Position numbers and translations under genes: made by a program. A stretch of DNA of 64,000 nt from Mediterraneibacter catenae (GTDB taxonomy: Bacteria; Bacillota; Clostridia; Lachnospirales; Lachnospiraceae), in contig NZ_VMSO01000006.1 of assembly GCF_008691045.1 (NCBI RefSeq), positions 84,295-148,294 on the forward strand. Direction: 5' to 3'. This document shows positions 8,108 to 15,899 of the stretch, piece after piece. Numbering within the stretch: the first letter of the stretch is position 1; every line of letters starts with the position of its first letter. Under the pieces are notes generated by a model. The model saw nothing but the letters and a program-made list of their open reading frames with translations, did not search any database and had not been told where the DNA came from.

Positions 8108-8698
8108 TTATTGGCCCATACGGATATTTTTTACTGTTTTCTGCTCAAATGTGAGGTCTGAATAAACTCGGTTTCCTCCGTTTCCAACAGGCGCTTGTGC
8201 AAGAAGTCCTACTTTTACAGTGTTACTCACAGGAAGATTGAAGAACCTCATCATGTAAAAATTCTTTCCGTCAACGGAATAATGAAACGCAAAAGAGTTT
8301 CCACATCTGCACACCTGCAACCATGCTGTGTTACCGTCAATATTACACCCGTTTGCGTCGTCTGATTCTCCATTTCGTGCGATAACGCTGACTGCGGCGT
8401 GTGTTCCAAAGTCCGTCATTTCAAAGCACGCTTTCGCCCAGTTTTTCATGTCCTGCATTACCATAATGGAAGCAGAATCATAGGTATCTTTAAAGTCGTG
8501 TGATACCTTTACTCTCATTACAAAATCGCCTGTAATCTCTGTGTAATAAAACGGAGCGTTGCACAAAGATTCCGGTGTAATTCCTTCTTCTCCGATTGTG
8601 CCGTTGTTAAAGAAGAAATCGCTTTGTGCGGGAGCAAATATTTCTATCTTGTCCCCATCTTTTTTTACCTGTCCCTCATTTAACCATTTGAAATCCAT
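8108..8698 (-). CDS. DUF1349 family protein (concanavalin-like fold)
   Basis: A 196-residue protein of the DUF1349 / regulation-of-enolase-1-like family: MDFKWLNEGQVKKDGDKIEI, FVMRVKVSHDFKDTYDSASI, WAKACFEMTDFGTHAAVSVI and VKVGLLAQAP. No signal peptide is visible. Function in bacteria is not established; the fold suggests carbohydrate binding. It follows AAGGAGG and is the last cargo gene before the right end of the element. Confidence 0.85.
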   Translation of the reverse strand: MDFKWLNEGQVKKDGDKIEIFAPAQSDFFFNNGTIGEEGITPESLCNAPFYYTEITGDFVMRVKVSHDFKDTYDSASIMVMQDMKNWAKACFEMTDFGTHAAVSVIARNGESDDANGCNIDGNTAWLQVCRCGNSFAFHYSVDGKNFYMMRFFNLPVSNTVKVGLLAQAPVGNGGNRVYSDLTFEQKTVKNIRMGQ

Positions 8699-8758
8699 AG
8701 AGACATCCTCCTTGTTGAAAAGTACAAGTTTATCATAGTTCCATAGACAGCCTTTGTA

Positions 8759-8787
8759 AAGTACGCACTTTATCGTAAGATACTTAC
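8759..8787. promoter_or_regulatory. HxlR-type operator words upstream of the DUF1349 gene
   Basis: AAGTACGCAC (8759-8768) followed by GTAAGATACTTAC, itself an inverted repeat (GTAAG/CTTAC). Both words recur in the divergent region at 7634-7682, suggesting shared control by HxlR. Confidence 0.5.
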
Positions 8788-8861
8788 CTCAAAGTAATAA
8801 ATTGAAAAGTAGCTCAATATTCGGAATAGAGGGGCTGCTGTCTATAAATTCTTGTGTGTTA

Positions 8862-8874
8862 CTTTATGGCACAT
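8862..8874 (-). repeat. right terminal inverted repeat of the element
   Basis: CTTTATGGCACAT, complementary to the left end in 12 of 13 positions, followed by the GA at 8875-8876 that abuts the ATPase coding sequence. Confidence 0.7.
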
Positions 8875-9151
8875 GAGCATTATACCGGGGCTTGTCCTGG
8901 TATCCGAGGAGAAAGTTCTCCGCAATTGAGAAATCCGCTATCATGGCGTTTTTGTGACGGTCTGAAGGAATATATCCGATTCCCAGTTTCTTTCGCTCTT
9001 TTACCGACATCTTCCGCGCTTCTGTCCCGTTGATGATCAGAGATCCCTCTTTCATCTTTTTATTCCCGACGATCAGGGATTCCAGCTCCTGCTGCCCGTT
9101 CCCGTCCACGCCTGCAATCCCGAGGATATCTGTCACCTCTCTTCCTTTGTA
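8875..9151 (-). pseudogene. nucleoside ABC transporter ATPase, central fragment
   Basis: Codons from the start of the second nucleotide-binding domain: ILGIAGVDGNGQQELESLIV (Walker A region of domain 2, which is degenerate in this family), GTEARKMSVKERKKLGIGYI, PSDRHKNAMIADFSIAENFL. It breaks off at GYQDKPRYNA, where the element begins. The entire first ATPase domain, about 260 residues, is missing: only 15 bases separate this frame from the stop of the lipoprotein gene upstream, so a deletion removed it. A GTG at 9136 preceded by GGAAGAGAG could start a short peptide. Confidence 0.85.
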
Positions 9152-10186
9152 TCAGTCCAGTTCATTCGGTACTTCGATCTCTCCCGAAATGATTTCTTCG
9201 CGGATCTCATCCAGACGGGAGATGATATCGTCCGGCACTTTGATATTGCTCCCTTCCACTGTGTAGTCCACACCGCCGTCGCTTAATCCGAGCAACTGAT
9301 TTTCTCCCGTATAAGTGTCATTCACTACGCTCGCTATCGCTTCATACGCACAGGTATCCAGCTTCTTGAGCATACTTGCCATGATATAGTCCGGCGCGAT
9401 ATTGTTCTGGTTTAAGTTCACGCCGATGGCTGCGAAGCCTTTCTCCTCTGCCGCCTGGAAAACGCCCATTCCCGATGCACCCGCCGCATGGAAGATCACG
9501 TCCGCTCCTTTCTCATTAAACGTATTGGCGATGGTCTTGGCTGTGGTCGGATCATTAAAACTTCCGGCGTAATCGATCAGTACATTGATATCCGGATCCA
9601 CGTACTCCGCGCCTGCCCTGTAGCCTGCTGCAAACTCATTGATCAGCGGGTTGTCCACACCTCCGATGAATCCGATAGTATCGCCGTCTGAGAGCTTGCC
9701 GTCAATCTGCTCCTGTTTCGCAAGGACTGCCAGCGCTCCCACCATGAAGCTTCCCTCCTGAGCCTTACAGGAGTAGGACGCTACATTCGGGAGATCGGAG
9801 GTCGCATCGAGAAGCGCAAATTTCTGGTCTGTGTAAACAGACGCAACATTTTCCAGTGCATCCACCTGTTCATCACCTACACAGATGATAAGATCATACT
9901 CTTCCGAGGACGCCATCTCATCCTGAATGATCTCCTCGTCTGCCACGGATTTTGGCTCTACCTGGTCATATGTAATACCAAAATCCTCTGCTGCTTTTCT
10001 CACCCCTTCAAGGTCAAGGTCATTGAACGAATTTCCTCCCAGTCCTGCCTGTGTGAAAATGATCCCGATGTGAGGCGCCCCCGGGGTTCCCTCTTCCTCA
10101 TCGCCGCCCGCGGCGCATCCTGCCATGGACGCTGTGAGACAGACCGCCATGGAGACAGCAGCGATCCGCTTCAATTGTTTCTTCAT
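9152..10186 (-). CDS. BMP-family nucleoside-binding lipoprotein
   Basis: Extracellular substrate-binding lipoprotein of an ABC importer, 344 residues. A signal peptide ends in the lipobox MAGC (lipidated Cys about residue 24), followed by an acidic linker and the BMP fold (PHIGIIFTQAGLGGNSFNDL, VDNPLINEFAAGYRAGAEYV, FHAAGASGMGVFQAAEEKG). Homologues such as TmpC and PnrA bind purine nucleosides. It is the first gene of the operon and looks intact, although the ATPase next to it is destroyed. The likely promoter contains an inverted repeat at 10224-10244. Confidence 0.92.
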   Translation of the reverse strand: MKKQLKRIAAVSMAVCLTASMAGCAAGGDEEEGTPGAPHIGIIFTQAGLGGNSFNDLDLEGVRKAAEDFGITYDQVEPKSVADEEIIQDEMASSEEYDLIICVGDEQVDALENVASVYTDQKFALLDATSDLPNVASYSCKAQEGSFMVGALAVLAKQEQIDGKLSDGDTIGFIGGVDNPLINEFAAGYRAGAEYVDPDINVLIDYAGSFNDPTTAKTIANTFNEKGADVIFHAAGASGMGVFQAAEEKGFAAIGVNLNQNNIAPDYIMASMLKKLDTCAYEAIASVVNDTYTGENQLLGLSDGGVDYTVEGSNIKVPDDIISRLDEIREEIISGEIEVPNELD

Positions 10187-10223
10187 TTTTCTCCTCCTTT
10201 TTCAGTTTGTTGTACCTTTTCTT

Positions 10224-10244
10224 TTTACTTGTTGTACAAGTTAA
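10224..10244. promoter_or_regulatory. inverted repeat in the lipoprotein promoter, candidate GntR operator
   Basis: TTTACTTGT and ACAAGTTAA flank TGT. The word TGTACAAGT is shared with the perfect palindrome at 1949-1977 near the GntR gene of the same operon, so both are probably bound by that regulator. A further TTGTTGTACC lies at 10207. Confidence 0.55.
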
Positions 10245-10360
10245 TTTATATATAGCTCAAGTTGTTAAATATGTAAAGCATTCGCCAGATGTAAGAAATA
10301 TTTTCATGAATTGTGCATAAATAGTCAATAGCTGTTTTGTATGGTATTACTAAAACAAAA

Positions 10361-10401
10361 AATCGGAGGGAACCCACAAACTAGTGGAATTCTCTCCGAT
10401 T
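10361..10401 (-). terminator. hairpin terminator after the nuclease lipoprotein gene
   Basis: On the minus strand AATCGGAGAGAA pairs with TTCCCTCCGATT (one G-T pair) and is followed by TTTTTGTTTT. It lies 18 bp after the nuclease stop. Confidence 0.8.
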
Positions 10402-10418
10402 ATCTTTTTTTACTGAGA

Positions 10419-11366
10419 TCATGGTTTACAGCGTCCGCACGGTTCGTATCCGTCCTCAATCAATTCATCCCGTGTTCCCGTAAACTCTCTTTTATTTTTC
10501 TTTTTTATATCGTCCGCACCGGAACAGCCCGGATCATGAAACTTTTTTGTGTTTTCATTTAAAATGTATGTCTGCCCGTTCTCATCTCCGCCGGTCTTTA
10601 TATCAGATATTTCTATATCGGCTGCTTCTTCGCTCTCCCAGTTTTCTCCCGTGGCGTAATTGATCGTGATCTGCGGCTGTACATTATATACATATACATT
10701 GAAACAGATTCCGGCTCCGTTATCTTCCACGGACTCGGCTTCCATCTGCACGCCCGAAGCGACAAGATCCTCTCCCTCAAAAATCGGCGTCACCCGGTAC
10801 AATACATGATTGTCCGTCTCATGGATATAATCGGCTACCATATTTTCAAAGGGGAGCATCCCCTCCGTGTTCATGTACCGGGTTCCTGTAATAAGGTTTT
10901 CCTCATTGGCATTCTCTCCGGTAAGCTGGAAGCCGATCAGATGACAGCGGTTATAGACATAACCGCCCTCCACGCTGTCATACTTCTCGTTTACCCACCC
11001 GGACGGCTTTACCTCGCTGATGCCCTCCCTGTCTTCTGTGGGCATTGTCTCTTCGCCTACGCAGGCCTGCGCCTCGCCGCATCTTCCCATCTCATCCAGT
11101 TCACTGTACTCTTCAAAAGGCACTGTCGTAAGTTCGTAGTCCTCAAACTCCGGCTGGTTGTCATTGATCTCCACATACGGCTCCCCGCTGTACTCCGGCA
11201 CATCTTCCACTGTGTCGGCAGTCTGCACTGAGGAGCTGCTGTCTTCACTGATATCAGCAGTATCTCCACTGTACGCAGCACTCCCGTCCGGGCTGCCGCA
11301 GGCTGTCAGTGAGAAAGCCAGCAGCAGAGCACACCATATTGCCCGTATCTTTTTCCCTGTTTTCAT
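10419..11366 (-). CDS. secreted DNA/RNA non-specific nuclease lipoprotein
   Basis: A 315-residue lipoprotein (lipobox LTAC, Cys about residue 23, then a Ser/Asp-rich linker). The centre resembles EndA-type beta-beta-alpha metal nucleases: GGYVYNRCHLIGFQLTGENA then NLITGTRYMNTEGMLPFE, where NRCH takes the place of the DRGH catalytic motif. The C-terminal ~60 residues (TKKFHDPGCSGADDIKKKNK, ending YEPCGRCKP) form a separate Cys-rich module like the Ada metal-binding repeat found after such nucleases. It probably degrades extracellular nucleic acid at the cell surface and could supply nucleosides to the transporter encoded next door (inference). Confidence 0.8.
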   Translation of the reverse strand: MKTGKKIRAIWCALLLAFSLTACGSPDGSAAYSGDTADISEDSSSSVQTADTVEDVPEYSGEPYVEINDNQPEFEDYELTTVPFEEYSELDEMGRCGEAQACVGEETMPTEDREGISEVKPSGWVNEKYDSVEGGYVYNRCHLIGFQLTGENANEENLITGTRYMNTEGMLPFENMVADYIHETDNHVLYRVTPIFEGEDLVASGVQMEAESVEDNGAGICFNVYVYNVQPQITINYATGENWESEEAADIEISDIKTGGDENGQTYILNENTKKFHDPGCSGADDIKKKNKREFTGTRDELIEDGYEPCGRCKP

Positions 11367-11418
11367 CTTCGTCCTCCCCGTAAACAGATGTTCTGTACAT
11401 CTGCTACTCTAGCACGAA

Positions 11419-13416
11419 TCAAAAAACAGTACAAGTGCAAATCACTGTCCTGATATCTCTCGAAGAAGCCCCGATCCGGATCTCCATCTTCCTGCGGCAC
11501 GGCTCAGCATGGATTTCGACCCGTTTCTTCTCGCCCGGCATAAGAGAGATTTTCTCAAAACCTTTCAATTCCTGCACCGGCTCATCGTTCTTTCTGCCCA
11601 CAGGTGCGAAATAGACCTGAACTGTCTCTTTTCCGGCCGTTTTTCCCGTATTTTCCACAGTACAGTAAATCGTTGTCTCCTCTTCTGACGCATCTGCAGC
11701 CGCTTCGGAATATTGGAATGTGGTATAAGACAGTCCGTGCCCGAAACAAAACTGCGGTTCTACATGGAAGCTGTCATTATAGCGGTATCCCACAAATACG
11801 CCCTCTTTGTAGCTCACTTTATCCCCGCCGGGGAATTCACCCAGAACATGGGCAGAGCAGTCTGTGTGCCTCCTATAGAATGTCTCCGGGAGCTTTCCGG
11901 ACGGATTAACTGCGCCGAAAAGCACCTCCGCAAGAGCCCTTCCGCCTTCAAGACCGGCATACCAGTTCCACACGACAGTGTCCGCCGAATCGATCCATTC
12001 TCCCATTTCCACCGGACTTCCGCCCGTAAGGACGATCACTGTCTTCGGATTCGCATTCAGGAGCTCTTTAATCAGAATATCCTGCTCATAGGGGAGTTTC
12101 ATATCCGCACGGTCATTTCCTTCGCTGTCATGTTCATGATTCAGCCCGCCATTTTCCAGACTGGTCTCCTGCCAGTTTACTTCCGTATCTGACGGCTGCT
12201 CGTCGCGGATATACCCTTTCGCAAAGCGTACTTCCGCATTTCCGCCGAGCAGCGCGCATATTCCCATAAGGGGAGTCGTTTCGTACAGCGCCTTTATCTC
12301 TGCGCTTCCTCCGCCGGCAGCGTGCATACAGTCTGCATTTTCCCCGATGACAAGCAGCTTCTTTACTTTATCCGGATCGAGGGGCAGACGGGCATTCTCA
12401 TTTTTCAGCAGTACTATAGATTCCCTCGCCACTTCAAGAGCCTTTTCTCTGTGCTCCGGTGTATTGTAACTGCCCCGTTTTCTCTTCTCCCTATCCATCA
12501 TATGGAGACGGAACATGAGCATCAGGATACGGACCACTTTCTCATCCAGCACAGTCTCACTGATCTCACCATTTTTAATTTTCTCTTTCAGCGGCCGCGC
12601 CATATAATAATCATCAAAATCATCTGTCACGGACATTTCGATATCCTGCTGTGCTCCGGCGGCAAGCTCTGTATCATGTACTCCGCCCCAGTCTGATATC
12701 ACCACGCCTTCATACTCCCATTCATCACGCAGGATCTCTTTCAGAAGATGTTCATTATAGTAACAGTGCTGTCCATTCAGTCTGTTATACGCCGCCATAA
12801 TCGTGTATGAACCGCCTTTTTCCACCGCGTCATGAAAAGCCGGCAAATATATCTCACGAAGAGCTTTCTCATCCACTTCCACATCTACCCACAGGCGCTC
12901 AGTCTCCTGGTTATTTGCAGCAAAATGTTTCACGCAGGCTGCAACGTCCCAGTTCTGCACACCCCGGATAAAGGGCGCTGCAAGCTCTTTTGTAAGATAC
13001 GGGTCTTCGCTGAAATATTCAAAATTTCTCCCGCACAGGGGACTTCTCTTAATATTCACTCCGGGGCCGAGGATAACATCTTTCCCCCGTCCTCTCGTTT
13101 CCTCTCCAAGTACAGAGCCTGTTTCGTATGCAAGTTCTCTGTTCCATGTAGATGCAAGCGCGCTGTTGCAGGGCAGATATGTTACATAGTCTCTCGAAGT
13201 TCCCTCCGGGATCCATGACGCCGCATGGAATTCCTGCCGCACCCCCATCGGGCCGTCTGACATCTTCAGCGGCGGGATGCCCAGCCGCTCCACTCCCTTT
13301 GTCTGGAAAAGCTGCGCTCCATGCACCATGCCGATCTTCTCGTCAAGCGTGAGTTTGCGCATCAGCTCTTCAGCGCGCGTCCTTAATTTCCTGCTCTCGG
13401 ATTCGTAGATTGCCAT
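11419..13416 (-). CDS. glycoside hydrolase family 3 (beta-glucosidase-like)
   Basis: A 665-residue cytoplasmic enzyme with no signal peptide. Domain 1 is a TIM barrel with KMSDGPMGVR (about 51-60), KHFAANNQE and the nucleophile Asp242 in VVISDWGG. Domain 2 is an alpha/beta sandwich (VARESIVLLKNENARLPLDP) with substrate loop GGGSAEI. The C-terminus has an Fn3-like domain (FGHGLSYTTF to the end). Substrate specificity cannot be read with certainty; beta-glucosides or beta-xylosides are usual. It is followed by a broken GH31 gene, so this was probably an oligosaccharide locus. Confidence 0.92.
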   Translation of the reverse strand: MAIYESESRKLRTRAEELMRKLTLDEKIGMVHGAQLFQTKGVERLGIPPLKMSDGPMGVRQEFHAASWIPEGTSRDYVTYLPCNSALASTWNRELAYETGSVLGEETRGRGKDVILGPGVNIKRSPLCGRNFEYFSEDPYLTKELAAPFIRGVQNWDVAACVKHFAANNQETERLWVDVEVDEKALREIYLPAFHDAVEKGGSYTIMAAYNRLNGQHCYYNEHLLKEILRDEWEYEGVVISDWGGVHDTELAAGAQQDIEMSVTDDFDDYYMARPLKEKIKNGEISETVLDEKVVRILMLMFRLHMMDREKRKRGSYNTPEHREKALEVARESIVLLKNENARLPLDPDKVKKLLVIGENADCMHAAGGGSAEIKALYETTPLMGICALLGGNAEVRFAKGYIRDEQPSDTEVNWQETSLENGGLNHEHDSEGNDRADMKLPYEQDILIKELLNANPKTVIVLTGGSPVEMGEWIDSADTVVWNWYAGLEGGRALAEVLFGAVNPSGKLPETFYRRHTDCSAHVLGEFPGGDKVSYKEGVFVGYRYNDSFHVEPQFCFGHGLSYTTFQYSEAAADASEEETTIYCTVENTGKTAGKETVQVYFAPVGRKNDEPVQELKGFEKISLMPGEKKRVEIHAEPCRRKMEIRIGASSRDIRTVICTCTVF

Positions 13417-13445
13417 AGCTGTATTCCCTCATTTCTTTTCAAGAT

Positions 13446-14490
13446 TTACTGCTGTACTGTGCAGGTAAACGTGCCGTCTTTTTCGACTGTTATGACTGTG
13501 TCGTTTCCTTCTGTCTCAGCCTCTGCCCCCTGTACGCCTGTAAGGATGCAGTTTACGAACCGTACAGTACAGCCGGCCATACCCGCCGCGTTTCCGCGGA
13601 TATCCGCACCTTCTCTGACGAGCTCAAGCAGGGCGGGCTCTTCACGGTTCTGGTACACACATATCTGCGCACAGTCTTTTAAAGCAAATACTTTCAGTTC
13701 CATATTGCCTGAGAATTTATAATCCGCGCGCTCTGCTTTTATGCCTGTGGGGATGATGCTGTTCTCTCTTGCCCAGAGCGGTACTGACAGATAATCATGC
13801 TTCTCCGTCCTCCAGCATCCGCCCTCTGCGGTCTCCCCTGTCAGATAGTTCGTCCACGTACCCTGCGGCAGATAATACTGAGCCTCTCCATCTTCATTAA
13901 ATACCGGCGCCACGAGCAAGGAATCCCCGAGCATGTACTGGCGGTCCAGATAACGGCAGTTCAGGTCTTTTTCAAATTCAAGCACCATACTGCGCATCAT
14001 GGGAACCCCTGTCCGATATATGGATTGATCCAGACACAGATCTTGATCCCTTTCGCCTTGATCCTTGCGAGCATCCCCGCGGGATCCGGGAACACACGCT
14101 CATCCCATATAAAGTCTGTCCAGTGGAACTCTCTCATCCAGCAGCAGTCAAAATGGAAGACACTTAAAGGAATCCCTCTCTGCTCCATCCCGTCAATAAA
14201 ACTCATGACTGTCTCCTCGTCGTAATCTGTCGTAAACGAAGTGGACAGCCACAGCCCGAACGTCCACTGCGCCGGGAGCGCCGGTTTCCCTGTCAGATCA
14301 GTATAACGCATCAACACATCTTTCATGGACGGTCCGTCGATAAGGAAGTAGTCCAGATACTCGCCCTTTACACTGAACGCAGCCTTGGACACCTGCTCTG
14401 TAGCGATCTCGAACTCCACTCTGTCCGGATGATTGACAAATACACCGTATCCGCTGCTGGAAAGATAGAATGGAATGCTCTTCACAGTTA
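13446..14490 (-). pseudogene. glycoside hydrolase family 31 (alpha-xylosidase/glucosidase-like), two deletions
   Basis: Two pieces of one YicI-like GH31 gene in adjacent frames. The 5' piece (about 14490-14000) runs from [17 protein letters not shown] through [15 protein letters not shown] and [13 protein letters not shown] to [15 protein letters not shown]. The 3' piece (14018-13446) begins [15 protein letters not shown] and continues YLDRQYMLGDSLLVAPVF to the end. The ~200 or more residues between, with the catalytic nucleophile and acid, are deleted and the frame changes at 13998-14020. About 200 N-terminal residues are also missing, replaced at ~14490 by sequence that reads on the other strand. 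No active enzyme can be made. Confidence 0.85.
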
Positions 14491-14564
14491 CGAGAAAATA
14501 CAGAAATGCCACATACTACATTCATGTTCAGAATCCGAATCATGTGGAAGTGATCATGGGATAA
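14487..14564 (+). pseudogene. short remnant resembling the end of a GH94 phosphorylase
   Basis: The plus-strand frame reads [20 protein letters not shown] then EVIMG and stop. The YxIxVxNPxHV pattern is typical of the C-terminal part of cellobiose/chitobiose phosphorylases (GH94). It begins where the GH31 sequence on the other strand stops, so it is probably the debris of a neighbouring glycan gene joined by deletion. It is too short to be sure. Confidence 0.35.
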
Positions 14565-14587
14565 GACTGCCGCCAGGAAACAGATAT

Positions 14588-14642
14588 AGAAAAGAACGCC
14601 GCATACGAGTAATCCACTTACCCATATGCGGCGTTCTTTTCT
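14588..14642. terminator. perfect 18-bp stem hairpin, probable bidirectional terminator
   Basis: AGAAAAGAACGCCGCATA pairs perfectly with TATGCGGCGTTCTTTTCT around a 19-base loop. It lies just after the stop of the small minus-strand gene at 14654, and the stem ends supply T runs in both directions. Confidence 0.75.
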
Positions 14643-14653
14643 GTATTCGTTTC

Positions 14654-14806
14654 TTATCCTGCATTACGGCTGTTCCGTCGGTTTCTCACCGGCACTCTTA
14701 CCAGAATCGGCTCCGGGATCAGCCCTGGAACAAGTCCGTTGAGCACTTCCTTTATCTTCTTTCCAATACCACTGTTGATCAATCTATAGTAAACTTCTAA
14801 TGACAT
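14654..14806 (-). CDS. small hypothetical protein
   Basis: A 50-residue peptide, MSLEVYYRLINSGIGKKIKE then VLNGLVPGLIPEPILVRVPV and a basic RNRRNSRNAG tail. The ATG at 14806 has AGGAGG seven bases upstream, a good site, and a strong terminator follows, which argues that it is a real gene. I do not recognise the family. The amphipathic middle and basic tail would suit a membrane- or nucleic-acid-associated peptide, but no function can be given. Confidence 0.5.
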   Translation of the reverse strand: MSLEVYYRLINSGIGKKIKEVLNGLVPGLIPEPILVRVPVRNRRNSRNAG

Positions 14807-14990
14807 ATCCATTCCTCCTGACATTTTGTCTGAAAACAATTCTTACATGCCTCTGCGGAACCTGCTTTATATTTCCGCTTTTATGTTACGATTGCATTTT
14901 ACCAGAAGAAATCGCTTTTGTCAGTGACTTTATCACTTATTTTAGAATTGTTTATACTTCTTTAATTTTAGTGAATATTCTGTGTATTCC

Positions 14991-15776
14991 CTATTCTTTC
15001 TGCCGCTCATAGAGAAATCTCACATGATCGTACACTTCCGCGAAGTCGATCTCCAGATCCCCGTTCCATATCCCGACCGGAACCTTCGCATCAAAACCGT
15101 AGATTATCGGGTACTCATCATGTGCAAAATCATATACGATGACTTTTTTCTTATCCGGATCGATCATCCAGTATTCCCGCACACCGGCGTTCAGATATTT
15201 ATTCAGCTTGATGACCGAATCCTTCTTCTTCGTGGACTTTGACAGCACCTCGATGATAAAATCCGGAGCGCCATAAACACACCGGTCAATGACCTTATCC
15301 CTGTCACACACGATAAGCACGTCCGGCTCCACCATCGTCCTGTCATCGCAGTCAAGCTGTACATCTATGGGGGCAATCATCGGCAGACATTTCCCGCCGT
15401 TATTTAACACATGCTGAAGCATTTTGCTGTGTATAAAGCCACTGATAATCTGATGCGCAGATGTCGGGGACGTCATATCATAGATCACACCGTCGATCAG
15501 CTCCATGCGGATATCGTCCGGATACTGATAATAATCTTCAAGCCTGTATTCCCCTTGCTTCTTTACATTATACGGTCTGGCTGACTCTCTCACAGCCATA
15601 GGCTGCTCCTCACCCAGCACACTCTCCAGCGCCATGATCGTGTCATATCTGGGCGTCAGCGTAATCCCGCCGAGCACTTTCTGCACGGTTCCAAGCGGCA
15701 GCCCTGACAACTCCGCAATCTGCGCATACGAATATCCGAGTTCCCTTTTTCTCTCCTGCATTTCCTTAATCGTCAT
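14991..15776 (-). CDS. Uma2-family (DUF820) putative nuclease with N-terminal HTH
   Basis: A 261-residue protein. Residues 1-65 form an XRE-like helix-turn-helix (LGYSYAQIAELSGLPLGTVQ, KVLGG). Residues 75-255 are the PD-(D/E)XK-like Uma2 domain: RMELIDGVIYDMTSPTSAHQ, VEPDVLIVCD, PDFIIEVLSKSTKKKD, REYWMIDPDKKKVIVYDF. The acidic residues and the EVLS-Lys segment match the predicted metal site. The start at 15776 follows AAGGAG. The physiological role of Uma2 proteins is unknown; the HTH fusion is common in Lachnospiraceae. Confidence 0.85.
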   Translation of the reverse strand: MTIKEMQERKRELGYSYAQIAELSGLPLGTVQKVLGGITLTPRYDTIMALESVLGEEQPMAVRESARPYNVKKQGEYRLEDYYQYPDDIRMELIDGVIYDMTSPTSAHQIISGFIHSKMLQHVLNNGGKCLPMIAPIDVQLDCDDRTMVEPDVLIVCDRDKVIDRCVYGAPDFIIEVLSKSTKKKDSVIKLNKYLNAGVREYWMIDPDKKKVIVYDFAHDEYPIIYGFDAKVPVGIWNGDLEIDFAEVYDHVRFLYERQKE

Positions 15777-15899
15777 AGATACACAGCTCCTTTCCGCCCT
15801 GTACATAAAACACAGTCCAATCCGACCTGCTCCCGGAAACATTCTTTTGTATATCCATATAATAACCTATATTTATCCAAAATTCAACCATTTCATATT

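Larger units (their letters stand above)
4368..8876. mobile_element. Tn1549/Tn4451-like element remnant inserted in the nucleoside ATPase gene
   Basis: A 4.5-kb insertion splits one ABC ATPase reading frame: the second-domain start lies at 8875-9151 and its continuation at 3938-4367. The ends carry 13-bp imperfect inverted repeats (ATGTGCGATAAAG at 4369, complement of CTTTATGGCACAT at 8862; 12 of 13 match), each next to a GA dinucleotide (4368-4369, 8875-8876), as large serine recombinases of the TnpX/TndX class produce. Contents in order: serine recombinase C-terminus fused to a relaxase N-terminus, MobC, tandem repeats, HTH and sigma-like genes of Tn916/Tn1549 type, then a flavoprotein, HxlR regulator and DUF1349 gene as cargo. 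Conjugation genes and an intact recombinase are missing, so it should not move on its own. Confidence 0.8.
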
